Origin: Cupriavidus pinatubonensis
GTDB lineage: Bacteria; Pseudomonadota; Gammaproteobacteria; Burkholderiales; Burkholderiaceae
Assembly (NCBI RefSeq): GCF_019602855.1
Contig: NZ_CP080767.1
Location: forward strand, 2,418,001 to 2,482,000
Length of the DNA: 64,000 nucleotides
Direction of reading: 5' to 3'
The notes under the pieces were generated by a model, which did not search any database, had not been told where the DNA came from, and saw nothing but the letters and a program-made list of their open reading frames with translations. The translations under genes and the position numbers were made by a program. Below, one piece after another: positions 10,765-20,101 of this stretch; the first letter of the stretch is position 1; every line of letters starts with the position of its first letter.

Positions 10765-10770
10765 GAACCC

Positions 10771-11634
10771 TCACTGTGGTGGCAGATACCGCATCGGATC
10801 AACCGGCTTTCCGTTCTTGCGAACTTCGAAGTGAAGCTTTACCCGGTCGGTATCACTATTGCCCATCTCCGCAATCTTCTGCCCCTTTCGGACCGTTGAT
10901 TGCTCTGCCACGAGCACCTTGTCGTTGTGGCCGTAGGCAGTAAGAAATGTCTCGTTGTGTTTGATGATGACAAGATTCCCGTAGCCGCGCAAGGGGCCAA
11001 CGTGAATCACCCGACCGTCGTCGGCGGCGAGCACGGCATCGCCTTTCTTGCCCGCAATATCGATGCCTTTATTGCTCTTGTCATCAAATTTACCGACCAG
11101 TTGGCCGGTTGCCGGCCAAGCAAGTTTCATCGCGGTGTCCGCAACCGGGCCTGACGTGCCCGCGGACGCTGCGGCACCTGCCGCAGGCGCGGTGGTGGCT
11201 GCAGGCGGCGGCACCGGCGTGCCGGCCGGCCGCGCCTGATCGATCGGCTGCGACTGGATCGCGCCCGGCGCCACCGGCGTCGTGGTCACGCCCTGGCCGG
11301 CGTTGACGTCGGCGCCTGGCGGCACGACACGCAACAACTGGCCGACCTCGATCTGGTTGGCGTTGCTGATATTGTTCCAGCCCGCGACATCGCGGTACGA
11401 CTGGCCGTTCTCGAGCGCGATGCGGTAAAGGGTATCGCCTCGCTTGACCCGATAGTACCCAGGGGGTGCCGGCTCCAGCGGGGCTGCAGGGGCAGTGCCG
11501 GCAGTGGAAGTCCGGTCCACCACGGGTGCCGGCATCGGCGAGTTGGCGCAGGCTGCCAGCATCGCCACCAGCGTGGAAGCCGCCACAAGCTGGCCTGCGC
11601 GTGCAAATTGTTGCGAATTCACGATCTTGTGCAT
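10771..11634 (-). CDS. nlpD: NlpD-like lipoprotein, LysM + degenerate M23 (LytM) domain
   Basis: Outer-membrane lipoprotein that activates periplasmic amidases during cell separation. The signal ends in the lipobox LAAC. A LysM peptidoglycan-binding domain covers about residues 60-105 (YRVKRGDTLYRIA). A Pro/Ala linker and a C-terminal M23 fold follow. The first zinc ligand expected in HxxxD is missing (NKGIDIAG here), while YGHND and LHFEVR remain. This is the pattern of a non-catalytic amidase activator. It lies 8 nt downstream of pcm and 6 nt upstream of rpoS. Confidence 0.93.
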   Translation of the reverse strand: MHKIVNSQQFARAGQLVAASTLVAMLAACANSPMPAPVVDRTSTAGTAPAAPLEPAPPGYYRVKRGDTLYRIALENGQSYRDVAGWNNISNANQIEVGQLLRVVPPGADVNAGQGVTTTPVAPGAIQSQPIDQARPAGTPVPPPAATTAPAAGAAASAGTSGPVADTAMKLAWPATGQLVGKFDDKSNKGIDIAGKKGDAVLAADDGRVIHVGPLRGYGNLVIIKHNETFLTAYGHNDKVLVAEQSTVRKGQKIAEMGNSDTDRVKLHFEVRKNGKPVDPMRYLPPQ

Positions 11635-11642
11635 AGTTCGAC

Positions 11643-12536
11643 TCAGATGGTGCCCGATTTTAAGGGCACAAAGAAAACGGCTTCAAGCGCGGTCCGGTGA
11701 AAACGATGCCGATTGAGCCGCTCGATCAGCAGCAACTGCTGCGTGACCGTCTGGCCCGATCCGCCCGCTGGCGGAACCACCGCCACGGGCGCGATCAGCC
11801 TGCCGCCGATGGCAAGCTGCTCGAGCAGGGCCTGCGGCACCTCCATGCCGGCGGCGGCAAGGATGATGGCCGAAAACGGCGCAGCCTGCGGCAGGCCTAG
11901 CCTGCCGTCGCCATAGTGCAGCCGCAGGTTCGGCACACGCAGCGGCCGCAGGTTCGCCTTGGCCTGCTCGTGCAACGGTCGGATGCGCTCGATGGAAAAA
12001 ACTTCACGCGCCACCAGGCTCAGCACCGCGGCCTGATAACCGCAGCCGGTGCCGATCTCCAGCACGCGCTCGACCGGCGTGTCCGCCGAAAGGCCCTCGC
12101 GCAGCAGTTCGATCATGCGCGCCACCACGGAAGGCTTCGAGATCGTCTGCTGATGGCCGATGGGCAGCGCTGCATCTTCATACGCCTGCGATGCCAGCCC
12201 GGGCTCGACAAACAGATGGCGCGGCACAGTGCCAATGGCGGCCAGCACGCGTTCGTCGCGGATACCCGAGGCGCGCAGCCGCGCCGCCAGCGCGCCGCGC
12301 GCGCGGTCCGATGCCATGCCCCCCCCGCCCGCCGTCGCCGCCGAGGCACGCGCCTCTACGGCGCTGGCCGCAGCCGTGGGCGCCGACGGCTGCTTGTCGC
12401 GGGCTTTGGCCTGCGCCTGCGCAGGGCCCGGCGCACCGACCGCGGGCATGCCGGCGGTACGCGCCGGTGCTGGCTTGCGCTGGACTACCGCATCCAGCGG
12501 CAGGGGAAACTTGCTGCGAGGGGGTGTGGGACTCAT
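11643..12536 (-). CDS. pcm: Protein-L-isoaspartate O-methyltransferase with N-terminal extension
   Basis: Repairs isoaspartyl residues in ageing proteins using SAM. The catalytic domain begins near residue 80 with [17 protein letters not shown]. It contains GHQQTISKP and the SAM motif [16 protein letters not shown]. At 297 residues it is about 85 longer than the enterobacterial enzyme, because of a low-complexity Pro/Ala-rich N-terminus ([17 protein letters not shown] and beyond). A shorter protein from an internal start is possible, but I saw no better ribosome-binding site. It sits between surE (28 nt) and nlpD (8 nt). Confidence 0.94.
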   Translation of the reverse strand: MSPTPPRSKFPLPLDAVVQRKPAPARTAGMPAVGAPGPAQAQAKARDKQPSAPTAAASAVEARASAATAGGGGMASDRARGALAARLRASGIRDERVLAAIGTVPRHLFVEPGLASQAYEDAALPIGHQQTISKPSVVARMIELLREGLSADTPVERVLEIGTGCGYQAAVLSLVAREVFSIERIRPLHEQAKANLRPLRVPNLRLHYGDGRLGLPQAAPFSAIILAAAGMEVPQALLEQLAIGGRLIAPVAVVPPAGGSGQTVTQQLLLIERLNRHRFHRTALEAVFFVPLKSGTI

Positions 12537-12564
12537 CGGCGCTGAGGCACTGCGGCGGGAATGG

Positions 12565-13317
12565 CTAGTTCAGCCACTGGGCAAGCGCCTCGAGCTGGCC
12601 ACGATGTGTGAGGTCGAGTTGCAACGGCGTCAGCGAAACATAGCCTTCGGCGGTCGCGTGGAAATCCGTGCCCTCGCTCGCATCGCGTGCGTCCCCGGCG
12701 GCGCCGATCCAGTAATTGAGATCGCCGCGCGGATTGACCTGCGCGATCACCGGCTGCGACGGATGCCGCTTGCCGAGCCGCGTGGCACGATAGCCCTTGA
12801 TGTGTTCGAACGGCAGGTTCGGGATATTGACGTTCAGCAGGAACGGTTCGACCGGCGGCGTCGCAATCGCGCGTTCGACAATGTCGCGCGCCACGCGGGC
12901 GGCGGCGTCGAGATGCTCCCAGCCCTTGTGCAGCTGCGAGAAAGCAATGGAAGGAATGCCGAGCAGGTAGCCTTCGATAGCGGCGGCGACCGTGCCGGAG
13001 TACAGCACGTCCTCGCCCATGTTCTGTCCCTGGTTGATGCCGGACACCACCAGGTCGGGTTTTTCGTCGAGCAGGCCGGTCAGCGCGATATGCACGCAGT
13101 CGGTCGGCGTGCCGTTGACGAAGCGGAAACCCTTCTGCACGCCTTCCCGCGCTTCATAGATCGAAAGCGGTCGCTGCAGCGTCAGCGAATTAGAAGCACC
13201 GCTGTGGTTTTGCTCGGGCGCGATCACCGTAATGCGGCCCAGCGGCGCGAGCGCGGCATGCAGGACGGCCAGTCCCGGCGCGAGATAACCGTCGTCGTTA
13301 GCGAGAAGAATGTGCAT
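12565..13317 (-). CDS. surE: 5'/3'-nucleotidase SurE
   Basis: Metal-dependent nucleoside monophosphate phosphatase and exopolyphosphatase linked to stationary-phase survival. The N-terminal metal site is ILLANDDGY (the paired aspartates). The second site is [19 protein letters not shown] with the conserved asparagine and serine. At 250 residues the length is usual. It is the first gene of the surE-pcm-nlpD-rpoS-exonuclease series on the minus strand and is divergent from the quinone oxidoreductase gene across about 215 nt. Confidence 0.97.
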   Translation of the reverse strand: MHILLANDDGYLAPGLAVLHAALAPLGRITVIAPEQNHSGASNSLTLQRPLSIYEAREGVQKGFRFVNGTPTDCVHIALTGLLDEKPDLVVSGINQGQNMGEDVLYSGTVAAAIEGYLLGIPSIAFSQLHKGWEHLDAAARVARDIVERAIATPPVEPFLLNVNIPNLPFEHIKGYRATRLGKRHPSQPVIAQVNPRGDLNYWIGAAGDARDASEGTDFHATAEGYVSLTPLQLDLTHRGQLEALAQWLN

Positions 13318-13534
13318 CCCGCGATTGTACCTGACGACGACTGTGCAAGCGGCCTCTCAAGGCACTGCCAAACCGCTCTGCCAGGCGTCGCCGGCGCGTC
13401 GGCAAACTCGCGCAAACGGGTGAAAGCCCATAACAGAACGATCGTGCTATTTGCGTTACACTTGGTCTTGCCGTCTCGCCGCGCGCGGCGGCACACGGCA
13501 CGATTACCCGCCCATACATATCACCGGAGACATG

Positions 13535-14509
13535 ATGAAAGCCGTACTGTGCAAGGCCTGGGGGCCGCCCGATTCCCTGACCGTCGAAACCCTGCCGGAT
13601 CCGGTGCCGGATCAGGGCGAAGTGGTCATCGAGGTAAAGGCCGCCGGCGTGAATTTCCCGGATGTGCTCATCATCCAGAACAAATACCAGGCCAAGCCGG
13701 AACTGCCGTTCACGCCGGGCTCGGAACTGGCGGGCATCGTGACTGCCGTTGGCGCGGGCGTCACGCACGTCAAGCCCGGCGACAACGTCATTGCGTATCT
13801 CGGCAACGGCGCATTCGCTTCGCACGTGAAGGCGCCGGCCAACAAGGTCGTGCCCATGCCGCCCGGCGTGGATTACGAAACCGCGGCAGCATTCACCCTT
13901 ACCTACGGCACCTCGCACCACGCCGTCGTCGACCGTGGCGAACTCAAGGCCGGACAGACCATGCTGGTGCTCGGCGCAGCTGGCGGCGTGGGGCTTGCCG
14001 CGATTGAAATCGGCAAGGCCATCGGCGCGCGCGTCATCGCGGCGGCGTCGACCGATGAAAAGCTCGCAGTTTGCAAGGAACACGGCGCCGATGCGCTGAT
14101 CAACTACAGCACCGAAGACCTGCGCGAACGCGTCAAGGCGCTGACCGATGGCAACGGTCCGGACGTGATCTACGACCCTGTGGGTGGCGTCTATGCCGAA
14201 CCGGCGTTCCGCTCGATCGCATGGCGGGGCCGCTATCTGGTGGTGGGCTTCGCCAATGGCGAGATCCCGAAGATTCCGCTGAACCTGGCGCTGCTCAAGG
14301 GGGCTTCGCTCGTGGGCGTGTTCTGGGGCGATTTCGTGCGGCGCGAACCGCGTGCGAACCAGGCCAATATGGCGCAAATGCTTGGCTGGATGAAGCAAGG
14401 CAAGCTGCGCCCGCACATCTCCGCGCGCTACCCGCTGGAGCAGGCTCCGCAGGCGCTCAAGGACATGGAAGCGCGCAAGGTGACCGGCAAGGTGGTGATC
14501 GTTCCCTGA
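13535..14509 (+). CDS. NADPH:quinone oxidoreductase (zinc-independent MDR family)
   Basis: Medium-chain dehydrogenase/reductase of 324 residues. It has the GroES-like N-terminal domain (EVKAAGVNFPDVLI), lacks the zinc cysteines of alcohol dehydrogenases, and has a Rossmann motif in LGAAGGVGLAAIEIG. This matches quinone oxidoreductases of the QOR family that reduce quinones or enones with NADPH. Two ATGs lie in tandem at 13532 and 13535; GGAG at 13526-13529 is better spaced for the second. No partner genes are adjacent. The physiological substrate is unknown. Confidence 0.9.
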   Translation: MKAVLCKAWGPPDSLTVETLPDPVPDQGEVVIEVKAAGVNFPDVLIIQNKYQAKPELPFTPGSELAGIVTAVGAGVTHVKPGDNVIAYLGNGAFASHVKAPANKVVPMPPGVDYETAAAFTLTYGTSHHAVVDRGELKAGQTMLVLGAAGGVGLAAIEIGKAIGARVIAAASTDEKLAVCKEHGADALINYSTEDLRERVKALTDGNGPDVIYDPVGGVYAEPAFRSIAWRGRYLVVGFANGEIPKIPLNLALLKGASLVGVFWGDFVRREPRANQANMAQMLGWMKQGKLRPHISARYPLEQAPQALKDMEARKVTGKVVIVP

Positions 14510-14519
14510 ACAGGCGCCA

Positions 14520-14557
14520 CAAAAAATAAGGACGCAGAGCGTGCGGCAACGCTCTGC
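14520..14557 (-). terminator. Probable terminator downstream of the porin gene
   Basis: A perfect 9-bp stem (GCAGAGCGT with its complement, positions 14534-14557). Read on the minus strand it is followed by TCCTTATTTTTT. The porin stop is about 130 nt upstream on that strand. On the plus strand there is no T-run, so it would not efficiently stop quinone oxidoreductase transcripts. Confidence 0.5.
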
Positions 14558-14685
14558 ATCCCCTGCTGGGGCAATACGCCCCAAGCTGTCTTCCACCTTC
14601 ACGCACACCCCTACTGGCAGCGGAAGACAGTTCCCAATCAGGTCAGCCACTCCAACAGTCGCTGACTCGACATGACACTCTCTGA

Positions 14686-15744
14686 TCAGAAGCGGTGCTG
14701 CAGGCCGGCCATCACGCCGGTCTGGCTGTTGGCGTACCCCACGAAATCGCGCGACAGGCTGACGTTCTGGCCGTTGCGGGCCTTGGCATAGCCGGCCGAC
14801 AGATAGGCCAGCGTGCGCTTCGAGAACGAGTACTGCGCGCGCAGCGAGAACAGGATCGGATCGGCGTCGTTACCGCCCTTGATGTTCTGCTTGTAGACCG
14901 CGCCGTACAGCGTGAACGCCGGCGTGAAGTCATAGCTTGCGCCGCCCCAGTACATATCGCTGCGCTCCGACGCCGCGCCGGTGGTCAGCGTGCGCTTGTA
15001 GTTGCGGTAGCCGGCAAACAGCGACAGGCTGCCGAAGTCATAGCTCGCGCCCGCGTGGATGCCCTGGATATAGTCCGTGGTATCGGCCGGCGTGGTGCTG
15101 CTGCCAGCCCCGTTCTGGCGATCCCAGGTCGCCGCGGCGGCGAACTTGCCCGCGTTGTAGCCGACGCCGAGGGCATACTTGGACGCGGTCTTGAAGTCGC
15201 CCGCCACTTCCCCCATGGCCGCGGTCGCGCCCAGCTTCAGGCCGCCAAACTTACCGTCATAGCGGACGGCATTCGATGCACGCGAGAACAGGCCGTCCTT
15301 GCGACCGCCGGTCGCCGTGGACGACGTCGCCCACGAATAGTTCGGCGCGTAGCCCATCGGGTCGAACGGCAGCATGAAGTCGTACGTCGTGGTGAACGTG
15401 CGGCCCATGACCACCTGGCCATAGTTGCTGCTGAGGCCGACCGTGGCGCGGCGATCGAACAGCGTGCCGCTCGTATCGAGATTGCCGGTGTCGATGGCAA
15501 TGCCGCTTTCCAGGTTGAACACCGCCTTCAGGCCGCCGCCGAGATCCTCGACGCCGCGCATGCCCCAGCGCGAGGTATTGCGCCCGCCCGAGGTCAGCTT
15601 GACCACTGAGCCATTGGGCCCGGCATGGTTGACATACTCGACCCCCGCGTCGACCAGGCCATACATGGTCACGCTCGACTGGGCGCAGACCGAACCGGTG
15701 CCCGTCAGACCGATGCAGGCCAGAGCCAATGCCGTACGTTTCAT
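14686..15744 (-). CDS. Outer-membrane general porin (OmpC-like, Burkholderiales type)
   Basis: Trimeric beta-barrel porin of the Porin_4 type, 352 residues. The signal peptide (MKRTALALACIGLTG... ending CAQ) is followed by the family start SSVTMYGLVDAGVEY. Internal barrel strands include SRWGMRGVEDLGGGLKAVF, and the chain ends in phenylalanine (LQHRF), the BAM signal. The ATG at 15744 has AAGGAGA upstream; the longer frame to 15969 is spurious. It is divergent from a TctD/TctE-like two-component system about 500 nt away. That system may control it, which is inferred from position only. Confidence 0.93.
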   Translation of the reverse strand: MKRTALALACIGLTGTGSVCAQSSVTMYGLVDAGVEYVNHAGPNGSVVKLTSGGRNTSRWGMRGVEDLGGGLKAVFNLESGIAIDTGNLDTSGTLFDRRATVGLSSNYGQVVMGRTFTTTYDFMLPFDPMGYAPNYSWATSSTATGGRKDGLFSRASNAVRYDGKFGGLKLGATAAMGEVAGDFKTASKYALGVGYNAGKFAAAATWDRQNGAGSSTTPADTTDYIQGIHAGASYDFGSLSLFAGYRNYKRTLTTGAASERSDMYWGGASYDFTPAFTLYGAVYKQNIKGGNDADPILFSLRAQYSFSKRTLAYLSAGYAKARNGQNVSLSRDFVGYANSQTGVMAGLQHRF

Positions 15745-16239
15745 TCTTCTCTCCTTGCTTTGCTTGTTGTGGTTTGTGGTAACAGCCATCGCGTTCGCCT
15801 GAGGATCGTGCCCGCCGGTAAAGCCGGCGGCGAATCGCGGTGGCATGACGGCCGCCCCGCGTCGGCCGCAGTACCGGCACGACCGCATGCCGGCACACCC
15901 ACCACAACCTGTCCCCTGGTCGTTATGGCGCTCCATCCGCTGGCGGTGGAACACTCGAATGAGCGGCATCGTAGGGGACCGGCACTTTCAGTTCGCTTTC
16001 GTGCGAAGACGGATTGGCGCGTGATGCACCAACCCGGGGTTGGGAGTTTCCCTAGTTTCAAAGACCGTGCACTTGGCTGTATCTGTCTGGGCCATTCCAT
16101 CCATTGAATTGCCCCCGGGCTGTGCGCCGTGGCGGGACACGGACATGCACGCCTGGGCGCACGGCTATTGGGCCGGTGCAGCAAGCGCCGCCTTGCCCGT
16201 CCCGCAGCGCTGCCTGCCTTGCCGCTTTGAATTACCCCG
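15745..16239. other. Intergenic region between divergent porin and response regulator
   Basis: These 495 bases contain no credible gene. The only structure I can point to is a perfect 7-bp inverted repeat around one centre base (CCAACCC / GGGTTGG, 16029-16043), about 200 nt upstream of the regulator start. It is a possible operator for the adjacent response regulator. Clear -35/-10 pairs were not found on either strand. Confidence 0.35.
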
Positions 16240-16920
16240 ATGCGTATCCTGCTTGCCGAAGACAACCTGATGCTGGCCAACTCGCTGACCCAGGCCATGA
16301 CCCAGGCCGGGTTTACCGTCGACTGCATGCACGACGGCCGTAGCGCCGACCACCTGCTGGCCACGCAGGACTATGCGTTGCTGATCCTCGATCTCGGCTT
16401 GCCACGGCTGGACGGTCTTGAAGTGCTGCGCCGGCTGCGCCAACGCCGCAACCGCATGCCTGTGCTCATCCTGACCGCGCATGGCTCGGTGGAGGACCGC
16501 GTGCGCGGTCTGGACCTGGGCGCCGACGACTACCTGGCCAAGCCCTTTGACCTTTCCGAGCTAGAAGCGCGCGCACGCGCGCTGATCCGCCGCAGCCACG
16601 GCCATGAATCCACACAGCTGAGTTGCGGCCCCCTGCACTACGACAGCGTGAGCCGCGCGTTCACGATCGACGGCGAACTGCTGCAACTCACGCGGCGCGA
16701 GCGATCGGTGCTCGAAGTGCTGTTGCTGCGTAATGGCAAGGCCGTCAACAAGTCAGCCCTCTCCGAGAAGATCTTCGGCATTGACGAGTCGGTCAATCCG
16801 GATGCCATCGAGATCTACATCCACCGCCTGCGCAAGAAGCTCGATGGCAGCGGCGTGGCGATCGTCACGCTGCGTGGGCTCGGCTATCTGATCGAAGCGC
16901 GGCCACAGCCTGCGCCATGA
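16240..16920 (+). CDS. OmpR-family response regulator (TctD-like)
   Basis: DNA-binding response regulator, 226 residues. The receiver domain (1-120) has the acidic pocket in LLAEDN and the phospho-acceptor D51 in LILDLGLP. The winged-helix output domain spans about 130-220 (LTRRERSVLEVLLL, AIEIYIHRLRKKL). The stop overlaps the start of the histidine kinase by 4 nt. The partner kinase has a TctE-type sensor, so a role in controlling carboxylate uptake or the divergent porin is likely. QseB-type regulators are similar in sequence and cannot be excluded. Confidence 0.93.
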   Translation: MRILLAEDNLMLANSLTQAMTQAGFTVDCMHDGRSADHLLATQDYALLILDLGLPRLDGLEVLRRLRQRRNRMPVLILTAHGSVEDRVRGLDLGADDYLAKPFDLSELEARARALIRRSHGHESTQLSCGPLHYDSVSRAFTIDGELLQLTRRERSVLEVLLLRNGKAVNKSALSEKIFGIDESVNPDAIEIYIHRLRKKLDGSGVAIVTLRGLGYLIEARPQPAP

Positions 16921-18335
16921 ACATGTGGGGCAGGACACCGAGCCTGCGCCTGCAACTGTCGCTGTGGCTGCTACTGCCGCTGCTGGGATTGCTGGCGCTC
17001 GATGCCTGGCTGACCTATGAGCGCGCCATGTCGGCTGCGCACACGGCGTTCGACCGCACGCTCGAGGCATCGCTGCGCGCCATGCGCGAGGGCATTGCCC
17101 TGCGCGACGGCCGGCTCGAGATCGACGTGCCGAACCTGGCACTCGAACTGTTCGACGACAAGGCAGGCCCCCACGTCTTCTATCAGGTGCGCGACGAGCA
17201 CGGCGAGACGGTCACCGGCTACACCGATCTGCCGGGACCGCCCGGCACGCGCCCGCCGCTCTACCGAACCGTGTTCTACGACACGGTGTTTCGCGAACAG
17301 CCATTGCGCATGGCCGCGCAGGCGCTGCCAATCCATGACGTGGGCTCGGCCCGCAGCCAGCTGGTGTGGGTCGTGGTGGGCGAAACCATCGAACCGCGCC
17401 AGGCGTTGGCGCGCGAGATCCTGGTGGGCTCGCTGCTGCAGGAACTGGTGCTGGTAGCGCTGGCGCTCGGCATCGTCTGGCTGGGCGTGCGCCGCGGGCT
17501 GCGGCCACTGCATCGCTTGTCGGATACGGTGGCGGCGCGCAGCGCGAGCCAGCTCGACCCGATCGAGCATCGTGACCTGCCGTCCGAAATGAAGCCGCTG
17601 GTGCGCGCGCTGAACCAGTACGTGGATCGCCTGCACCGCATGCTGCAGGCACGCAAGCGCTTCTTCGCCGATGCCGCGCATCAGCTCAAGACGCCGCTCG
17701 CCGTGATCCAGGCCGAATCCGAACTGGCGTTGCGCGAGCCCGATGGCGAGCGCGTGCGCGAACACATGCGCCTGCTGCACGGCACCGTGCGCCATGCAGC
17801 CAAGGGGGTGCAGCAATTGCTGTCGCTGTCCAGGCTCGATCCGGACAGCGGCTACGCGCCCACGCTGCGCGACGTGCCGCTCGATGCCGCTGCGCGAGCG
17901 GTGGCACTGGAATGGGTGTCGGTCGCACGCCGGCATGGCGTGGACCTGGGATTTGAAGGCGATGACACCGTCACGGTGCAGGGGCAGATGGAACTGCTGC
18001 AGGAACTTACCGGCAACCTGATCGACAACGCGATCCGCTATGCGGGCGACGGATCGACTGTCACGGTTCGGGTGGCGCAGGAAGCGGACGGCACCGCCCA
18101 GCTGCAGGTGATCGACGACGGTCCCGGCATTGCCTCCGCCGAACGCGAAGACGTTTTCCGACGCTTCTACCGTGGCGAAAGCGGCCAAGGCGTGGAAGGC
18201 ACCGGGTTAGGGCTGCCGATTGTCAGGGAGATCGCCAGGCTGCATCAGGCCACTGCCGGCCTCGACGACACGCCCGGCGGCGGGCTCACCGTGACGGTGC
18301 GCTTTCCCGCGCCGGGTGGCGAGCCGCAGGCCTAG
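16917..18335 (+). CDS. Sensor histidine kinase (TctE-like)
   Basis: Inner-membrane kinase, 472 residues. A first transmembrane helix (about 12-30) and a second (about 170-192) enclose a periplasmic 2CSK-type sensor. A HAMP-like linker and the H box follow, with the phospho-acceptor H255 in DAAHQLKTP. N box NLIDNAIRYA, G1 DDGPGIA and G2 GTGLGLPIV complete an intact ATPase domain. It is co-translated with the response regulator and ends 7 nt from the convergent ABC permease gene. The tricarboxylate link comes from family resemblance; no tctABC transporter is in the window. Confidence 0.92.
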   Translation: MNMWGRTPSLRLQLSLWLLLPLLGLLALDAWLTYERAMSAAHTAFDRTLEASLRAMREGIALRDGRLEIDVPNLALELFDDKAGPHVFYQVRDEHGETVTGYTDLPGPPGTRPPLYRTVFYDTVFREQPLRMAAQALPIHDVGSARSQLVWVVVGETIEPRQALAREILVGSLLQELVLVALALGIVWLGVRRGLRPLHRLSDTVAARSASQLDPIEHRDLPSEMKPLVRALNQYVDRLHRMLQARKRFFADAAHQLKTPLAVIQAESELALREPDGERVREHMRLLHGTVRHAAKGVQQLLSLSRLDPDSGYAPTLRDVPLDAAARAVALEWVSVARRHGVDLGFEGDDTVTVQGQMELLQELTGNLIDNAIRYAGDGSTVTVRVAQEADGTAQLQVIDDGPGIASAEREDVFRRFYRGESGQGVEGTGLGLPIVREIARLHQATAGLDDTPGGGLTVTVRFPAPGGEPQA

Positions 18336-18342
18336 TCCATCT

Positions 18343-19134
18343 TCAGAGCTTCTCGGTCTCGCCGATCTTCGGCTGCCATTTCATCAGCCGCTTTTCACCG
18401 GCGCCGACCATCCAGTCCAGCACCAGCGCAAACGCCGTCAGGACCACGATGCCCGCGAACACGGTGTTGATGTCGAATGTGCCCTCGGCCTGAAGAATCA
18501 GGTAGCCCACGCCGCGCGCGGAGCCCAGGTATTCACCGACCACCGCGCCGACAAAGGCCAGGCCGACCGACGTATGCAGCGACGAAAACACCCAGCTCGT
18601 CGCGCTCGGCAGATAGACATGGCGCAGCAGTTGCTGGCGATTGGCGCCGAGCATGCGCGCATTGGCCAGCACCACCGGGCTGACTTCCTTCACGCCCTGG
18701 TAGACGTTGAAGAACACGATGAAGAACACCAGCGTCACGGCCAGCGCCACCTTGGACCAGATGCCCAGCCCGAACCACACCGCGAAGATCGGCGCCAGGA
18801 TCACGCGCGGCATCGAGTTCATCGCCTTCACGTAGGGGTCGAGGATCGCCGACGTCAACGGGCTCAGCGCGAGCCAGAGGCCGACACCCAGGCCGGCCAC
18901 GGTGCCGATGCCGAAAGCCAGCACCGTCTCCAGCAGCGTCACGCCGAGATGCAGGTAGATATCGCGCTCGACGATGAACCAGTTCCAGATGCGCTGCGCC
19001 ACCATCAGCGGCTCGCCAAAGAAGAAGGCGACCTCCTGCGACCGCGTGGCAAAGTGCCACACGCCGAGGATCACCACGAGGACGAGCAGCTGCCAGACGC
19101 GCAGCATGCCCTTGGAGTCAGGACGGAATGCCAT
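18343..19134 (-). CDS. ABC transporter permease, NitT/TauT (SsuC-like) family
   Basis: Inner-membrane permease of 263 residues with about six transmembrane helices. It has the binding-protein-dependent permease signature in the EAA loop (VLANARMLGANRQQLLRHVYLPSA). It belongs with the ATPase (36 nt upstream) and substrate-binding protein genes next to it; all three form one importer. Family members import sulfonates, nitrate, taurine, pyrimidine precursors or aromatic acids. Nothing in the neighbourhood fixes the substrate. Confidence 0.92.
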   Translation of the reverse strand: MAFRPDSKGMLRVWQLLVLVVILGVWHFATRSQEVAFFFGEPLMVAQRIWNWFIVERDIYLHLGVTLLETVLAFGIGTVAGLGVGLWLALSPLTSAILDPYVKAMNSMPRVILAPIFAVWFGLGIWSKVALAVTLVFFIVFFNVYQGVKEVSPVVLANARMLGANRQQLLRHVYLPSATSWVFSSLHTSVGLAFVGAVVGEYLGSARGVGYLILQAEGTFDINTVFAGIVVLTAFALVLDWMVGAGEKRLMKWQPKIGETEKL

Positions 19135-19170
19135 GGAAATTCGGATTCGATGTCAGGTTGAACGCAGCAA

Positions 19171-19983
19171 TCAGGCCGCGTTGCGCTGCTGCGCATAGCC
19201 CTTCAGGACCTCTTCGCGCAGCACGTCCCAGATCGCGGCGTGCAGTTCGACGAAGCGCGGATGGTTGCGGATCTCGGCTACGTCGCGCGGGCGCGGCAAA
19301 TCGATCGCGAACTCGCCGATCGGATGCGTGCCCGGCCCTGCCGACAGCACCACCACGCGGTCGCTCATGGCGATCGCCTCATCAAGGTCGTGCGTGATGA
19401 ACAGCACAGCCTTGCGCTTGGCGGCCCACAGGTCCAGCACCTCGTTCTCCATCAGCTGGCGCGTCTGGATATCGAGCGCGGAGAACGGCTCGTCCATGAG
19501 AATGATGTCCGGATCCAGCACCAGCGTCTGTGCCAGGCTCACGCGCTTGCGCATGCCGCCCGAAAGCTGGTGCGGATAGCGGTCGCCGAAGCCGCCCAGG
19601 CCTACGCGACGCAGCCACTCCTCACCTTGCTTCACGGCCTCGGCGCGCGGCACGCCGCGGAATTCGAGACCGGCCACGACGTTGTCTAGAGCGCTGCGCC
19701 ATGGCATCAGCGCCTCGGCCTGGAACATGTAGCCGGCGCGTTGGTTGATGCCGCGCAGCGGCTCACCGAACACGCGGACCTCGCCGCTCGACGGCTCCAG
19801 CAGCCCGGCGCCGACATTGAGCAGCGTGGATTTGCCGCAGCCGGTCGGGCCGACCACCGATAGAAACTCGCCCGGCTGGATGGCCAGGGTAACGTCCTTG
19901 ACCGCCGTATAGCGCTGGCTGCGGTCGTCGCGCGAGACAAAGGTGCAGGTGACCTTGTCGAGGGAAAGTGCGGGAATGCTCAT
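19171..19983 (-). CDS. ABC transporter ATP-binding protein, NitT/TauT (SsuB-like) family
   Basis: Cytoplasmic ATPase of 270 residues. Walker A is GPTGCGKSTLL, the signature is LSGGMRKRVSLAQ, Walker B is IILMDEPFSALD, and the switch histidine is in ITHDLDEA. The start at 19983 (MSIPALSLDKV) is chosen because the longer reading adds an arginine-rich stretch unlike the family. It is placed between the binding-protein and permease genes; the gap to the binding protein is 118 nt. Confidence 0.93.
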   Translation of the reverse strand: MSIPALSLDKVTCTFVSRDDRSQRYTAVKDVTLAIQPGEFLSVVGPTGCGKSTLLNVGAGLLEPSSGEVRVFGEPLRGINQRAGYMFQAEALMPWRSALDNVVAGLEFRGVPRAEAVKQGEEWLRRVGLGGFGDRYPHQLSGGMRKRVSLAQTLVLDPDIILMDEPFSALDIQTRQLMENEVLDLWAAKRKAVLFITHDLDEAIAMSDRVVVLSAGPGTHPIGEFAIDLPRPRDVAEIRNHPRFVELHAAIWDVLREEVLKGYAQQRNAA

Positions 19984-20101
19984 GGGAAACCGTCTCGTTC
20001 GCCGCGCCATGGCGCGCATCGAGGGTGATGATGGCCGCCGGCCCCGCAATGCAAAGGCCGGCTGCACACAGCAGCGGGCCCGGGACGCACGCGGCGCAGG
20101 C

